Notes: a model not told the origin generated them from the letters alone. A DNA stretch of 44,586 nt from Wenzhouxiangella sp. (GCA_007118895.1 SKQS01000112.1:1-44586), one strand, 5' to 3'. Positions 1 to 9,064 are shown, counted from the first letter of the stretch. Program-made: numbers and translations.

Positions 1-1
1 C

Positions 2-1723
2 ATCCGCGACATCTACTGGGCGGCAAGGATTGCCGAAGGCGCCGAGTGGCCGCTGGTCGGCCCGCAGATCGGTTTCTTTACCTGGCTCGGGCCGATCTGG
101 TTCTATCTGCTGGCCCCGGCAATCTGGCTGACCGGCAGCTTCATCGGGGTGGCAGTCTGGGCAGGCCTGCTGGCCGGTCTGCAGTATCCTCTGGCGCTGA
201 TGATCGGCCAGCGCCTGGGCGACTGGCGATTCGGACTGATCCTGGCCTGCCTGCTCGGCCTGCCCTCGCTGGCCAGCTTTACCCAGTTGAGCATGACTCA
301 CGTCGACCTTGTCGTGGCCGCGGTGCTGGCTTTCGCGCTGGTCTGCCTGGTTCATTGGCAAAAGGGGACGGTTGCCTGGTCGGTGGCCACAGGGCTGGCC
401 TTCATGATGATGATACACGCCCACCCGACCACCCTGGTCTTCGGCCTGGCCCTGCCCTGGGTCTGGCTGGTTCGCCGCGAACGGCGCCTGGCCCGTGCCC
501 TTGGCATGGCGCTGGGCGTCACCCTGCCCCTGTTGCCGCTGCTGGTCGCCGCGCTGGCCGGCGACTCATCGCCCTGGGCGGACATTGACGGCTATGTCTC
601 GGCCACCTTCAGCCTGGCTGAACTGCGGCATGTGCCGCTGCTTGCATGGCAGCTGATCGTGACCTTGCCGGTCGAGGCGTTTGGTCTGATGGGCGCTGCC
701 GGCAGCACGGGGCGAACCTTACTGATCCTGCTTGCCGCCACCATCGGCCTGCTGGCGCTGATCGGCGCGCTGGCGATGCGCCAGCGCCCCCTTTCCCTGC
801 AAGTGCTGGGCGGGCTGGCCCTGGCGCTGTTGTTTTACCTGGCGCTGGTCGCGCTGATGCGTCACGAGATCTGGTGGTACATGCTGCTCGGCGCCGTGCC
901 GCTGCAGGTCGCCATCGTCGCCCTGCTGCTTCGCGGTTTGCCTCAACCGACCTGCGATGTGCTGGTACTGCCGGCGGTTTTGGCGGCAGCATTGCTGTGT
1001 TCGGTTCTGATGCACCTCGAGCTGCGGGCCACCGCCCACGATGTCGATCAGCGTCATTTCCCCATCCACCTGCTGGCCGACCTCAAGCGACCGTCGCCGG
1101 CAGTCGAGGACCTGCCAATGCCGCACCCGGTCTTTGTCGATGTCGATCGGCTGGCCGGCTGGCTGTGCGGGCAGCCAGAGCCTGTGCGCATCCATGGCGC
1201 CCTGGCCCAGACGGTGGACGGTCTGGGCGGCACTGGCGGCATGATGGCCTGCCCGCCGGGCCCGGAGATGGCCATCGGCGGTCGGGCCGAGCCGGCGGGC
1301 AGCCGCTGGCTTGGCCTGGGCCACCCGATCGCTGCCCGCCTCGAGCGCGAACCGGCAGAGTCCGTTTCCGTCTTCGCGCTTTATCCGGTTGAGGAGGTCC
1401 TTCATCCCGAACAGCCGGTATCAGCTGCCAGCGCGCGCAACTACCTGCCGCGACCCTGGCAGGCGCCGCCGCGCGAGGCGACCGATCTGGTTTTCGAGCT
1501 GGCGGCCGACCAGGTCTTGATCATCAGCAAGCCATTCGTATGGTGGACCAGTACGGTGATCGAGCGGGTGCGGGCCAATGGTCGAACCATCGAGCCGCTG
1601 GCCGAAGACCGGATCAGCGCCGTCTATCGCTGCAGCGACTGCGCCGACCCGGTGGTCTGGCAAGTGCGATTCCGTGCCCCTCCTGAAATGCCGCCGGATA
1701 TCGTCAGTATCGGCGGGCAATGA
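2..1723 (+). CDS. GT-C type membrane glycosyltransferase (5' truncated by window edge)
   Basis: The reading frame is open from base 2, so the gene starts before the window. About 573 residues are visible. The first visible residues (RDIYWAARIAEG, then a hydrophobic stretch with WLGPIWFYLLAP) resemble the first periplasmic loop and following helices of ArnT/PMT-type (GT39/GT-C) glycosyltransferases, which move sugars from lipid-phosphate donors at the outer face of the inner membrane. Roughly ten hydrophobic segments follow to about residue 350. After them comes a soluble, probably periplasmic C-terminal domain with several Cys residues. The catalytic Asp/Glu expected near the N-terminus lies outside the window. 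The acceptor cannot be told. No neighbour helps, because the downstream side is repeat and pseudogene debris. Confidence 0.65.
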   Translation: MRDIYWAARIAEGAEWPLVGPQIGFFTWLGPIWFYLLAPAIWLTGSFIGVAVWAGLLAGLQYPLALMIGQRLGDWRFGLILACLLGLPSLASFTQLSMTHVDLVVAAVLAFALVCLVHWQKGTVAWSVATGLAFMMMIHAHPTTLVFGLALPWVWLVRRERRLARALGMALGVTLPLLPLLVAALAGDSSPWADIDGYVSATFSLAELRHVPLLAWQLIVTLPVEAFGLMGAAGSTGRTLLILLAATIGLLALIGALAMRQRPLSLQVLGGLALALLFYLALVALMRHEIWWYMLLGAVPLQVAIVALLLRGLPQPTCDVLVLPAVLAAALLCSVLMHLELRATAHDVDQRHFPIHLLADLKRPSPAVEDLPMPHPVFVDVDRLAGWLCGQPEPVRIHGALAQTVDGLGGTGGMMACPPGPEMAIGGRAEPAGSRWLGLGHPIAARLEREPAESVSVFALYPVEEVLHPEQPVSAASARNYLPRPWQAPPREATDLVFELAADQVLIISKPFVWWTSTVIERVRANGRTIEPLAEDRISAVYRCSDCADPVVWQVRFRAPPEMPPDIVSIGGQ

Positions 1724-1797
1724 TGCCGCTCGCTGCTCCAGCGCCTTCCAGCGTGCAAGCTGTCCATGGCGATCACGAAGCGATAGCGCACATAACT

Positions 1798-1920
1798 TAC
1801 CCGCTCCGCTAACTGATTGATGCGCTTGTCAGCTTCGGCCGACTTGGCAGTCCCGGTTTCCAGCTCGAACAGCACGATGGCTGGGGTCGCGACCCGCGCC
1901 GGAGCCACTTTCGGCAAATT
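1798..1920 (-). pseudogene. vapC-like PIN-domain toxin remnant
   Basis: A roughly 41-residue stretch (NLPKVAPARVATPAIVLFEL, followed by E-T-G-T-A-K-S) matches the middle of VapC-type PIN ribonucleases, where a serine/threonine strand is followed by the FELxxGxAKS helix. The expected N-terminal DTN motif is missing. So is the C-terminal acidic NDxxIAA motif. On its upstream side the homology stops at repeat element A (1927-2137). On its downstream side it dissolves into unrelated sequence that runs into the end of the glycosyltransferase gene. No vapB antitoxin gene is visible. This is a relic of a toxin-antitoxin locus and is not expected to be functional. Confidence 0.55.
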
Positions 1921-1926
1921 TTCCTG

Positions 1927-2137
1927 ATAAGCATTGCCACGCTCAGCTTGTCTCTTGAGCGTTCGTGGCAAGGCGTCGGCGCGAAGTCTGTGGCTTGGCC
2001 TACATTGAGCGCCGAGAACACGCGCTATACGGCACTCCATGGCTTCTTTGCTGCGAAAAACCGCCCTTTCGTTTACACCTGCGCCATCGCGCCTTGCGAG
2101 CGAACGCGTCCGAAGCTCTGAGTGAGGCAATACTTAT
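1927..2137. repeat. Repeat element A, inverted-terminus intergenic element
   Basis: The ends are ATAAGCATTGCC (1927-1938) and GGCAATACTTAT (2126-2137), an 11/12 inverted match. Internal parts align with element B at 35956-36223. Both carry CAGCTTGTCT near the left end, GCGTTCGTGGCAAGGCG just after, a diverged TACAT..GCCG.GAAC block, and GCCTTGCG.GCGAACG near the right end. No protein is credible across it. It lies directly beside the vapC remnant, so it may have inserted there or marks a rearrangement joint. The sequence is more degenerate than element B, suggesting an older copy. Confidence 0.6.
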
Positions 2138-2242
2138 GCAGGTACTAGTAAGCAACCTTGCCGGCGGTAGCGGAAGATCGAGACAGTCAGAAGTTGGAGA
2201 GCAAAAAATCGTGCATTTGGCAGCGAAACCGGGCTTTTGTGC

Positions 2243-2458
2243 TCAGCCCTCACCCTCCGACCACACCCGCTCCCAGTATGCCGCCTCGCGTTCTCGCAGG
2301 CGGGCCAGTGCGCCGGAGGCTTCGGCCAGGGCGAGCATGTGTTCCAGCGCGCGGATTCGGTCAGTCGGGGAGGTGTTCTTTACCGAATCGACAAGCTGCG
2401 CGTAGGCCGCACCCTCGAAAGTCCATGGATTGTGCCGATCGTCAGAGCCGGTATTCAC
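2243..2458 (-). CDS. Small 71-aa protein, partner of the nucleotidyltransferase
   Basis: Starts with GTG at 2458 and overlaps the 3' end of the nucleotidyltransferase gene by 17 bp, which implies translational coupling. The protein is acidic and mostly helical in appearance. It has an N-terminal NPWTF segment and a central SPTDRIRALEHMLALAEASG helix. Small proteins of this shape (aromatic N-terminus, then S/T-P-xx-R-hydrophobic-E helix) commonly accompany DUF6036-like nucleotidyltransferases. I assign no biochemical function. Together the two genes look like an antitoxin/toxin or sensor/effector pair, which is inference from the overlap and sizes. It could also be a conserved accessory subunit. 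Confidence 0.55.
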   Translation of the reverse strand: MNTGSDDRHNPWTFEGAAYAQLVDSVKNTSPTDRIRALEHMLALAEASGALARLREREAAYWERVWSEGEG

Positions 2459-2954
2459 CGGGCATCTCCCTGATACGCTGCAGGTGCTCTATATCCGATT
2501 GATCGATGTCACGTCCGGCAATGCGCTTCATGACGATCAGGTCGTCTATGGAGGCTACCGGCACATCCACGCCCTCGATGGTGCCGACCACGCTGCGCTG
2601 AACCAGCTGCTCGAAGTCCACCGGCGAATCGGCAAACAGATCTATGACCCAGGCTGGCTGTTGCGGATGGTAAAGCGAAAATACCTGCATTCCCTTTTCC
2701 CTCTGCCAGGACTCACGTAGCCTGGCATCGGCAAATGCTTCCAGTCTGACCGGCACGCGTGGTCTAAAGCCCAGATCGCCCAGCGCAGCGAGCAGATCCG
2801 GCAGCTCCCTTGCGGCCAGATCGACGACAAGATCGGTATCCGTGGTAAGGCGGGTATGGCCGTGCAGGATGACTGCCAGTCCGCCAACAATGACATAGCG
2901 GCAGCCGCTGGCGTTGAGCCGGGAAAACAGCGTCTTGAAGCTAAGCCCGGTCAT
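2442..2954 (-). CDS. Nucleotidyltransferase (MNT/AbiEii/DUF6036-like)
   Basis: A 170-aa protein of the DNA polymerase beta-like nucleotidyltransferase superfamily. The signature is VIVGGLAVILHGHTRLTTD followed by TD: Gly24-Gly25, a His-Gly-x-x-Arg-x-Thr turn, and two metal-binding acids, Asp39 and Asp41. This layout is found in AbiEii-type and MNT-type nucleotidyltransferases, which transfer nucleotides to proteins or RNA. ATG at 2954 is preferred over the TTG one codon earlier. The gene starts 9 bp after the icmF stop, so it may ride on the icmF transcript, and it overlaps the 71-aa gene downstream. No target can be inferred from the sequence. Confidence 0.7.
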   Translation of the reverse strand: MTGLSFKTLFSRLNASGCRYVIVGGLAVILHGHTRLTTDTDLVVDLAARELPDLLAALGDLGFRPRVPVRLEAFADARLRESWQREKGMQVFSLYHPQQPAWVIDLFADSPVDFEQLVQRSVVGTIEGVDVPVASIDDLIVMKRIAGRDIDQSDIEHLQRIREMPGEYRL

Positions 2955-2963
2955 CAAACACCA

Positions 2964-5900
2964 TTACATATTGCGCCGATATTCCCCACCAACTTCATAT
3001 AGCGCATGGCTGATCTGGCCCAGCGAGCAGCGCTTGACGGCTTCCATCAGCGCCTCGAAGGTATTGCCGCGTGATCGGGCGACCTGCTGGAGCTGCCTGA
3101 GTACGTTCGATGAATGTTCGCTGTTGCGGGCCTGGAAGGCGCGCACGTTGCTGACCTGCTGCTGTTTCTCATCCTCGGTCGAGCGGGCCAGTTCGATCTC
3201 GCCGCCTTCCTGTGCCTCGCCTTCCGGCGGTCGGAAAGTGTTGACGCCGATCAGCGGCAGCGTGCCGTCGTGCTTCTTGTGCTCATAGTAGAGTGACTCT
3301 TCCTGGATCTTGCCGCGCTGGTACATAGTGTCCATGGCCCCCAGTACGCCGCCGCGCTCGGAGATGCGCTCGAATTCCTGGTAAACGGCTTCTTCGACCA
3401 TGTCGGTCAGGCGATCGACGATGAAGCTGCCCTGCCAGGGATTCTCGTTGTAGTTCAGGCCGAGTTCCCTGTTGATGATCATCTGGATCGCCACCGCCCG
3501 GCGCACCGACTCTTCGGTCGGCGTGGTGATGGCCTCATCATAGGCATTGGTATGAAGGCTGTTGCAGTTGTCGAAGATGGCATACAGCGCCTGCAGCGTG
3601 GTGCGGATGTCGTTGAACTGGATTTCCTGGGCATGCAGCGAGCGGCCCGAAGTCTGGATGTGGTATTTCATCATCTGCGAGCGCTTGTTGGCGCCGTAAC
3701 GCTCGCGCATGGCACGGGCCCAGATCCGCCGGGCCACCCGGCCGATCACGGTGTACTCCGGGTCCATGCCGTTGGAGAAGAAGAACGACAGATTGGGCGC
3801 GAACTCATCGATATCCATGCCCCGGGCCAGGTAGTACTCGACGATGGTGAAGCCATTGGACAGGGTAAATGCCAGCTGACTGATCGGATTGGCCCCGGCC
3901 TCGGCGATGTGATAGCCGGAGATGGAGACCGAGTAAAAGTTCCGCACCCCGTTGTCGATGAAATACTGCTGGATGTCGCCCATCATGTGCATGGCGAACT
4001 CGGTGGAGAAGATGCAGGTGTTCTGGGCCTGGTCTTCCTTGAGAATGTCGGCCTGCACGGTGCCCCTCACGACCTTGAGCGTGTCGGTCTTGATCTTCTC
4101 GTAGATCTCGCGATCGATGAGCTGATCGCCGGTGACGCCCAGCATGCCCAGCCCGAGGCCGTCGTTGGTCCTGGGCATGTCACCGGAGTAGACCGGCAGG
4201 TCATCACCCAGCAGGCTTGCCTTTTTCTTCTCGGCCTGCTCCCACTGGCCGGATTCCTTCAGGTGCTTTTCGACCTGCTGGTCTATGGCGGTGTTCATGA
4301 ACATCGCCATCAGCATCGGCGCCGGACCATTGATGGTCATCGACACCGAGGTGGTGGGATCTGCCAGGTCAAAGCCCGAGTAGAGCTTCTTCATGTCGTC
4401 CAGGGTGGCAATGGAAACCCCGGAATTGCCGACCTTGCCGTAGATGTCGGGCCGCTCGTGCGGGTCCTCACCGTACAGGGTGACCGAATCGAAGGCGGTC
4501 GACAGCCGCTTGGCCGGCTGACCTTCGGAAACATAGTGGAAGCGCCGGTTGGTGCGCTCCGGCGTGCCCTCGCCGGCAAACATCCGGATCGGGTCCTCGT
4601 TGGTACGCCGGTAGGGATAGACGCCACCGGTATAGGGGTAGTTACCGGGCAGGTTTTCCTTCATCAGGAATACCAGCTGGTCACCCCAGTCGGAGGTCTG
4701 CGGCGCGGCGATCTTGGGGATCTGCAATCGCGACAGCGATTCGCGGTAGTTGGAGCCTGAGATGGCCCGTCCACGCACCTCGTAGCTGTATTCCTCTTCT
4801 TCTACCGAGGCCTTGAGGTCGGGCCAGCCGCGGAGCAGGTCGCGAGCCTGTTCGGGAATCGACTTCAGTGCTTCGTTGTAACGATTGGTGAGAAGGGTAG
4901 AGGTGAGACGGGAGAGGGCTGAAGAGGAGTCATCGCCTTCGTTGTTTTCCCTCTTACCTCTTCCCTCTTCCCTCTCCCCGACCGACTCGGGCGACAGCGG
5001 TTCCAGCGGCTGCGCATCAAAACCAGGCACCAACTCTCGCAACACCTCCCAATAATGCTGTGCGCGGCGGGCTTCTTCGGCCCATTTCAGGATATCTTCA
5101 TTGATCCCCCTGCCCTGCTCGGCAATCTCGGCCAGGTAGCGCACCCGCTTACCCGGAATCAACACCGATGGCTTCGGTGCCTTGTCCTCCAACTGCACGG
5201 CAGGTTCAAAATCGCACCGTTCCGTCCCGAAGGCGCTCTCCCCTCTCCCCTCTTCCTTCTCCCCCTCTTCCCTCTGTCTCAGCAAGCGACAGAGATTGAC
5301 AAACATCCACGTCAGCCCCGGATCATTGAACTGGGAGGCAATCGTCGGATACACCGGCACATCCTCGTCGGCCAGATTGAAGGCCAGCCGGTTACGCTTC
5401 CACTGCTTGCGAACGTCTCTAAGGGCATCCATAGCGCCCTGACGGTCGAACTTGTTGAGCACCACCAGCTCGGCAAAGTCCAGCATGTCGATCTTCTCCA
5501 GCTGGCTGGCCGCGCCGTAGTCAGAAGTCATCACGTATACCGGGAAATCGACCAGGTCGACAACCTCGGAATCGGACTGACCGATGCCGGCGGTTTCCAG
5601 AATGACCAGGTCGAATCCTGAAGCCTTGAGCAGCGCCAGACTGTCGGCCACCATCTCGGAGGTCGCCAGATGCTGGCGACGGGTAGCCATGGAGCGCATG
5701 AACACGCGCTCCGAGCGCAGCGAATTCATCCGGATCCGGTCGCCCAGCAGCGCGCCGCCGGTGCGACGGCGGGTCGGGTCGACCGCCAGCACGGCAATGC
5801 GCATTTCCGGGAAACACTGGAGAAAGCGGTTGAGCAGCTCGTCGGTCACCGAGGACTTGCCGGCCCCGCCGGTGCCGGTCAGACCGACGATGGGGACGGC

Positions 5901-6497
5901 AGTCAGTTCGCTGGCCCGGCGCCGGATCTGCGCCAGCTCGTGCTCGGAAATCACCCCATTCTCGATCGCCGACAGCGTCGCCGCGACCATGGCATCCCGA
6001 TCCCCCGTGCCCCCTTCCCCAACTTTACGCGTCTCACGCGCAACCCGCGTCCTGCCGACCAGGTCATCGATCATTTCCTTCAGCCCCAGCTTCATGCCGT
6101 CGTCGGGGTGATAGATACGGTTGACGCCGTGGTCTTGAAGCTCGCGGATTTCGGCCGGCGTGATGGTGCCGCCGCCACCGCCGAACACCTGGATATGGCC
6201 GGCACCAAGTTCAGCCAGCATATCGACCATGTAGCGGAAGTATTCGTTGTGTCCACCCTGGTAGGAACTGACCGCGATCGCGTCGGCATCCTCACAGATC
6301 GCGGCACGGACGATTTCGGCAACCGAGCGGTTGTGGCCCAGATGGATGACCTCGCAGCCGGCGGCCTGGATCAATCGTCGCATCAGGTTGATTGCCGCAT
6401 CATGGCCGTCGAACAGGCTGGCGGCAGTGACGATCCTCAACGGGGCCGGCTCGGCCGAACGATGCGGTGCAGAAAGGGTTTCAGCAGTCTGGCTCAT
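2964..6497 (-). CDS. icmF: Fused isobutyryl-CoA mutase IcmF (B12-binding, G-protein chaperone and mutase domains)
   Basis: A 1177-residue coenzyme-B12 mutase. Residues 20-150 form the cobalamin-binding domain, with FDGHDAA (His32 as lower ligand) and a GGGGG loop near 106-110. Residues 200-400 are a MeaB/ArgK-like GTPase with Walker [10 protein letters not shown] (Lys214) and an NKFD base motif. Residues 540-1177 are the TIM-barrel mutase with [11 protein letters not shown] (His863). The family interconverts isobutyryl- and n-butyryl-CoA, and some members act on isovaleryl/pivalyl-CoA. The position equivalent to methylmalonyl-CoA mutase Arg207 is Gln825, so methylmalonyl-CoA is not the expected substrate. 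The position equivalent to mutase Tyr89 is Tyr627, whereas IcmF is usually described with Phe. Two Glu/Arg/Gly-rich linkers (about 408-428 and 507-525) derive from purine-rich repeats. Probably serves branched-chain acyl-CoA catabolism in the cytoplasm. Confidence 0.93.
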   Translation of the reverse strand: MSQTAETLSAPHRSAEPAPLRIVTAASLFDGHDAAINLMRRLIQAAGCEVIHLGHNRSVAEIVRAAICEDADAIAVSSYQGGHNEYFRYMVDMLAELGAGHIQVFGGGGGTITPAEIRELQDHGVNRIYHPDDGMKLGLKEMIDDLVGRTRVARETRKVGEGGTGDRDAMVAATLSAIENGVISEHELAQIRRRASELTAVPIVGLTGTGGAGKSSVTDELLNRFLQCFPEMRIAVLAVDPTRRRTGGALLGDRIRMNSLRSERVFMRSMATRRQHLATSEMVADSLALLKASGFDLVILETAGIGQSDSEVVDLVDFPVYVMTSDYGAASQLEKIDMLDFAELVVLNKFDRQGAMDALRDVRKQWKRNRLAFNLADEDVPVYPTIASQFNDPGLTWMFVNLCRLLRQREEGEKEEGRGESAFGTERCDFEPAVQLEDKAPKPSVLIPGKRVRYLAEIAEQGRGINEDILKWAEEARRAQHYWEVLRELVPGFDAQPLEPLSPESVGEREEGRGKRENNEGDDSSSALSRLTSTLLTNRYNEALKSIPEQARDLLRGWPDLKASVEEEEYSYEVRGRAISGSNYRESLSRLQIPKIAAPQTSDWGDQLVFLMKENLPGNYPYTGGVYPYRRTNEDPIRMFAGEGTPERTNRRFHYVSEGQPAKRLSTAFDSVTLYGEDPHERPDIYGKVGNSGVSIATLDDMKKLYSGFDLADPTTSVSMTINGPAPMLMAMFMNTAIDQQVEKHLKESGQWEQAEKKKASLLGDDLPVYSGDMPRTNDGLGLGMLGVTGDQLIDREIYEKIKTDTLKVVRGTVQADILKEDQAQNTCIFSTEFAMHMMGDIQQYFIDNGVRNFYSVSISGYHIAEAGANPISQLAFTLSNGFTIVEYYLARGMDIDEFAPNLSFFFSNGMDPEYTVIGRVARRIWARAMRERYGANKRSQMMKYHIQTSGRSLHAQEIQFNDIRTTLQALYAIFDNCNSLHTNAYDEAITTPTEESVRRAVAIQMIINRELGLNYNENPWQGSFIVDRLTDMVEEAVYQEFERISERGGVLGAMDTMYQRGKIQEESLYYEHKKHDGTLPLIGVNTFRPPEGEAQEGGEIELARSTEDEKQQQVSNVRAFQARNSEHSSNVLRQLQQVARSRGNTFEALMEAVKRCSLGQISHALYEVGGEYRRNM
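4891..4979. repeat. Purine/pyrimidine repeat inside icmF (inverted arms)
   Basis: A purine-rich arm at 4891-4927 contains GGTGAGACGGGAGAG. It is followed by a pyrimidine-rich arm at 4945-4979 made of CCCTCTTCCC-type units, roughly its inverted complement. The repeat stays in the icmF reading frame and encodes the Glu/Arg/Gly-rich linker before the mutase domain. The GGTGAGACGG core is shared with the intergenic copy at 32591-32716. Confidence 0.6.
5236..5280. repeat. Pyrimidine-rich repeat inside icmF (second copy)
   Basis: A run of CTCCCC/CTCTTCC units on the plus strand, with a single purine (a G near the right end), encodes residues about 408-421 of IcmF ([10 protein letters not shown]). 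It lies in the linker after the GTPase domain. The composition differs sharply from the surrounding coding sequence and resembles the repeat at 4945-4979. Confidence 0.55.
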
Positions 6498-6565
6498 CGA
6501 TTGCTCGATTCGTGGACATGGCCGCCTATTTTAGCGCGTACCCTGTTTTGCGGCGCACCGGCTAT

Positions 6566-6593
6566 TTCACACAGCGCCGAAAGAGACTACAAT
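6566..6593 (+). promoter_or_regulatory. Sigma70-like promoter for the ArsR regulator
   Basis: TTCACA (6566-6571), a 16-bp spacer, then TACAAT (6588-6593). The -10 element ends only 8 bp before the ATG at 6602, so transcription from it would give a leaderless or almost leaderless mRNA. The 104-bp gap between this gene and icmF is the only place for divergent promoters of both. Confidence 0.45.
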
Positions 6594-6601
6594 GTCAGGC
6601 C

Positions 6602-6943
6602 ATGAGTCAGACCAAGCGACAAGTTGCCGAAGCGGTCCGGGTCAAGCCGTCGCCTGAGGAAATGCACCAGCATGCCGAGGAAGCCGCCCAGTTCCTGAAG
6701 CTGATGGCCAACCCGCATCGGCTGATGATCCTCTGCTACCTCGTCGATGGCGAGTATTCGGTCGGTGAACTCAACAGCAACCTCGACCTCAGCCAGTCAG
6801 CGCTGTCACAGCATCTGGCAATTCTGCGCACCAGCGGCCTGGTCAGCACTCGTCGCCAGCAGCAGACCATCTACTACTCCCTGGCCAGCCCCCAGGTCCA
6901 GTCCCTGATCGACGAACTCTACCGGCAGTTCTGCGCCGGCTAA
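6602..6943 (+). CDS. ArsR-family winged-helix repressor with BigR/SqrR-type cysteine pair
   Basis: A 113-aa ArsR/SmtB repressor. The core is [35 protein letters not shown] (recognition helix) and [13 protein letters not shown] (beta wing). Cys45 sits in the MILC motif and Cys111 three residues from the end. The 66-residue spacing equals that of the sulfide/persulfide or redox-sensing repressors SqrR (Cys41/107) and BigR (Cys42/108). It lacks the Cys-Val-Cys box of arsenite sensors. I therefore infer a thiol-redox or reactive-sulfur sensor. ATG 6602 is chosen because the upstream in-frame extension crosses the promoter. It is divergent from icmF and ends 4 bp inside the 3' end of the convergent TDO gene. 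Its regulon is unknown; its own gene or icmF are possible targets. Confidence 0.85.
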   Translation: MSQTKRQVAEAVRVKPSPEEMHQHAEEAAQFLKLMANPHRLMILCYLVDGEYSVGELNSNLDLSQSALSQHLAILRTSGLVSTRRQQQTIYYSLASPQVQSLIDELYRQFCAG

Positions 6944-7788
6944 AGCCGCGTCCGCACATCCAGCAGCTCGGGAAAGAAGGTCAGCTCCAGGGCTCGACGC
7001 AAAAATTCCACGCCGCTCGACCCACCGGTGCCGGTCTTGTAGCCGATGATGCGCTCGACCGTCTTCATGTGTCGAAAGCGCCAGAGCTGAAACGACTCCT
7101 CGACATCGACCAGGCGTTCGCAAAGCGCATACTCGTTCCAGAACTTCCGGGTGTCACGATAGATCCTGACAAAGACCTCGACCAGCTCGCTGTTGCGGCG
7201 GTGCGGGATTGACCAGTCACGTTCCACACACTCCTGTGGCACGGCATGACCCTGGCGCGCCAGATAGCGCAGGAACTCATCGTAAAGGCTGGGAGCTTTG
7301 AGCGCCTGGTCGAGTTCGGCACTGACCTCAGTGTCGTGGGCGAACAGTGGCAGCATGTCGGCATTCTTGTTGCCCAGCAGAAATTCGACCAGCCGATACT
7401 GGTGGGACTGAAAACCCGAGGCCTGACCCAGCACGTCGCGAAATTGCACGTACTCGCTCGGCGTCAGGGTCTCAAGTACCGACCACTGATCGAACAGCTG
7501 GCGCTGAACCAGCTTGATTCGCGCCAGGATCTTCAGGCAGGGGTCGGGGTCATCGGCGGCGAGATTGGCGATCGCCGCGCGCAGCTCGTGAATGATGAGT
7601 TTGAACCATAGTTCAGAGGTCTGATGCTGGATGATGAACAGCATCTCGTCGTGATGGGGTGGGTCGCTCAGCGGGTGCTGGGAGTCGAGGATACGCGCCA
7701 GGTCCAGGTAACCCCGGTAATCCAGGCGGTCCGAAAGGTCGCGATGAATCGACGATTCCAGGTCACGACGGTTGCGTTGATCTTCCAT
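6940..7788 (-). CDS. kynA: Tryptophan 2,3-dioxygenase
   Basis: A 282-aa heme dioxygenase that opens the indole ring of L-tryptophan to N-formylkynurenine, the first step of the kynurenine pathway. Diagnostic segments are [20 protein letters not shown] (His46 is the distal, substrate-side histidine), [14 protein letters not shown] (proximal heme His) and GTGGSSGV, which closes over the substrate. ATG 7788 gives the usual family length. A longer frame to 7989 has no family-like N-terminus and would run into the pdhA gene. The gene stands alone: no formamidase or kynureninase gene lies in the window. It is divergent from pdhA across 175 bp. Confidence 0.95.
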   Translation of the reverse strand: MEDQRNRRDLESSIHRDLSDRLDYRGYLDLARILDSQHPLSDPPHHDEMLFIIQHQTSELWFKLIIHELRAAIANLAADDPDPCLKILARIKLVQRQLFDQWSVLETLTPSEYVQFRDVLGQASGFQSHQYRLVEFLLGNKNADMLPLFAHDTEVSAELDQALKAPSLYDEFLRYLARQGHAVPQECVERDWSIPHRRNSELVEVFVRIYRDTRKFWNEYALCERLVDVEESFQLWRFRHMKTVERIIGYKTGTGGSSGVEFLRRALELTFFPELLDVRTRL

Positions 7789-7851
7789 TTCCCAAAAAGG
7801 CTCCCGATGGCAAGATCGGCTAGTGTAGCAACCGGGCAGCAACCCGTTCGG

Positions 7852-7880
7852 GTGACGATGGGCCAGCTCTGGCGTATAAT
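7852..7880 (+). promoter_or_regulatory. Sigma70 promoter of the E1/E2 operon
   Basis: GTGACG (7852-7857) and a perfect TATAAT (7875-7880) are separated by exactly 17 bp. Transcription would start near 7887, giving a 5' leader of about 75 nt to the ATG at 7964. An AGAGG ribosome site lies just upstream of that start codon. This is the best-matching promoter I see in the window. Confidence 0.6.
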
Positions 7881-7963
7881 GCCGGGCTGGCTCGCGCCCG
7901 AGCGGCACATCGGGTGCCGGGCCAGGTTTCCACCCGTTCATCGCTTTCAAAAAGAGGTGTTTC

Positions 7964-9064
7964 ATGGCGCGAACAGTCGCCGGATTCAAGGTTGATTACT
8001 ACCAATTTCTGGGCCCGGACGGGCGCCTGCTGGAAGACCAGCCTGCGCCGCCGCTGGCCCGCGATTTCAAGCGCCTGGCCGAGCTCTACCGCCTGATGGT
8101 GCTGACCCGGACTTTCGACAAGAAGGCCGTGGCGTTGCAGCGTACCGGCAAGCTCGGGACCTACGCTTCCAGCCTGGGGCACGAGGCTGCCCACCTGGCG
8201 ATGGGCGCGGCAATGCGTCCGGAAGACTGCTTTGCGCCGATGTACCGCGAGTACGCCGCCCAGTTCTACCGCGGCGTCAAGATGTCGGAAGTACTGCTGT
8301 ACTGGGGCGGGGACGAGCGCGGCAACGAGTTTGCCGGGCCGCGTCATGATTTTGCCTGGTCGGTACCGATCGCTACCCAGTGCCTGCACGCCGCCGGAGC
8401 GGCGCTGGCCTACAAGCTGCGTGGCGAGCCACGCGTCGCGGTTTCCAATGTCGGCGATGGAGGGTCATCCAAGGGCGACTTTCTCGAGGCGATCAACGCC
8501 GCCAGCGCCTTCAAGCTGCCGTTGGTACTGGTCATCGTCAACAACCAGTGGGCGATCTCGGTGCCGCGGTCACGACAGAACACCGCCAAGACCCTGGCCC
8601 AGAAGGGCCTTGCCGGCGGCCTGCCGAGCATCCAGGTCGACGGCAATGACATGATCGCCGCGCTGTGGGCGATGGAAAAGGCGGTCGCTGCCGCCCGTGC
8701 CGGACGCGGCGCCTCGGTGATCGAGTTGATGACCTACCGGCTGAGCGACCACACCACGGCCGATGATGCGCGTCGCTATCGCCCTGCCGACGAGGTCGAG
8801 TCTGCCTGGGAGCGCGAGCCGATCAAGCGGCTGCGCACTTACCTGACCGACAACGGCGCCTGGGACGATCAACTCGAAGAGAAGCTGCTGGCAGAGTGCA
8901 CCCAGCAGGTCCAGGCCGCGGTGGATGAGTACCTCGACAAGGTCGAGAACGACCCGCAGCCGGTGACCGCGATCTTTGACTACATGTATAAGGAGCTGCC
9001 ACACGATCTGGCGGCCCAGCGGGCCTACGCCGAGCAATATCCGGAAGACGGAGGTCACCACTGA
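7964..9064 (+). CDS. pdhA: 2-oxoacid dehydrogenase E1 alpha subunit (pyruvate / branched-chain type)
   Basis: A 366-aa thiamine-diphosphate-dependent decarboxylase subunit. The ThDP motif runs from [10 protein letters not shown] (Gly164) to NNQWAIS (Asn193-Asn194). The phosphorylation-loop-like region ([15 protein letters not shown]) and the substrate-channel segment [12 protein letters not shown] are present. The subunit decarboxylates a 2-oxoacid and acylates the lipoyl group of E2 together with E1 beta. The heterodimeric alpha/beta organisation differs from the homodimeric AceE of enterics. The sequence fits both pyruvate and branched-chain 2-oxoacid enzymes, and substrate choice cannot be settled by eye. 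TGA and the next ATG overlap by one base. It has its own promoter and a clear ribosome site. Confidence 0.9.
   Translation: MARTVAGFKVDYYQFLGPDGRLLEDQPAPPLARDFKRLAELYRLMVLTRTFDKKAVALQRTGKLGTYASSLGHEAAHLAMGAAMRPEDCFAPMYREYAAQFYRGVKMSEVLLYWGGDERGNEFAGPRHDFAWSVPIATQCLHAAGAALAYKLRGEPRVAVSNVGDGGSSKGDFLEAINAASAFKLPLVLVIVNNQWAISVPRSRQNTAKTLAQKGLAGGLPSIQVDGNDMIAALWAMEKAVAAARAGRGASVIELMTYRLSDHTTADDARRYRPADEVESAWEREPIKRLRTYLTDNGAWDDQLEEKLLAECTQQVQAAVDEYLDKVENDPQPVTAIFDYMYKELPHDLAAQRAYAEQYPEDGGHH

Noticed and set aside
1624-2130. 168-codon minus-strand open frame as an intact gene
   Set aside because: Only about 41 residues resemble VapC. The rest translates repeat element A and the 3' end of the glycosyltransferase gene, so it is treated as a relic.
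1965-2405. Plus-strand open frame across element A
   Set aside because: It translates repeat sequence and the antisense of the 71-aa gene; no family similarity.
3552-4760. Long plus-strand open frame opposite icmF
   Set aside because: It is the complement of a strongly conserved mutase domain; high GC creates long antisense frames. No ribosome site or family-like motif.
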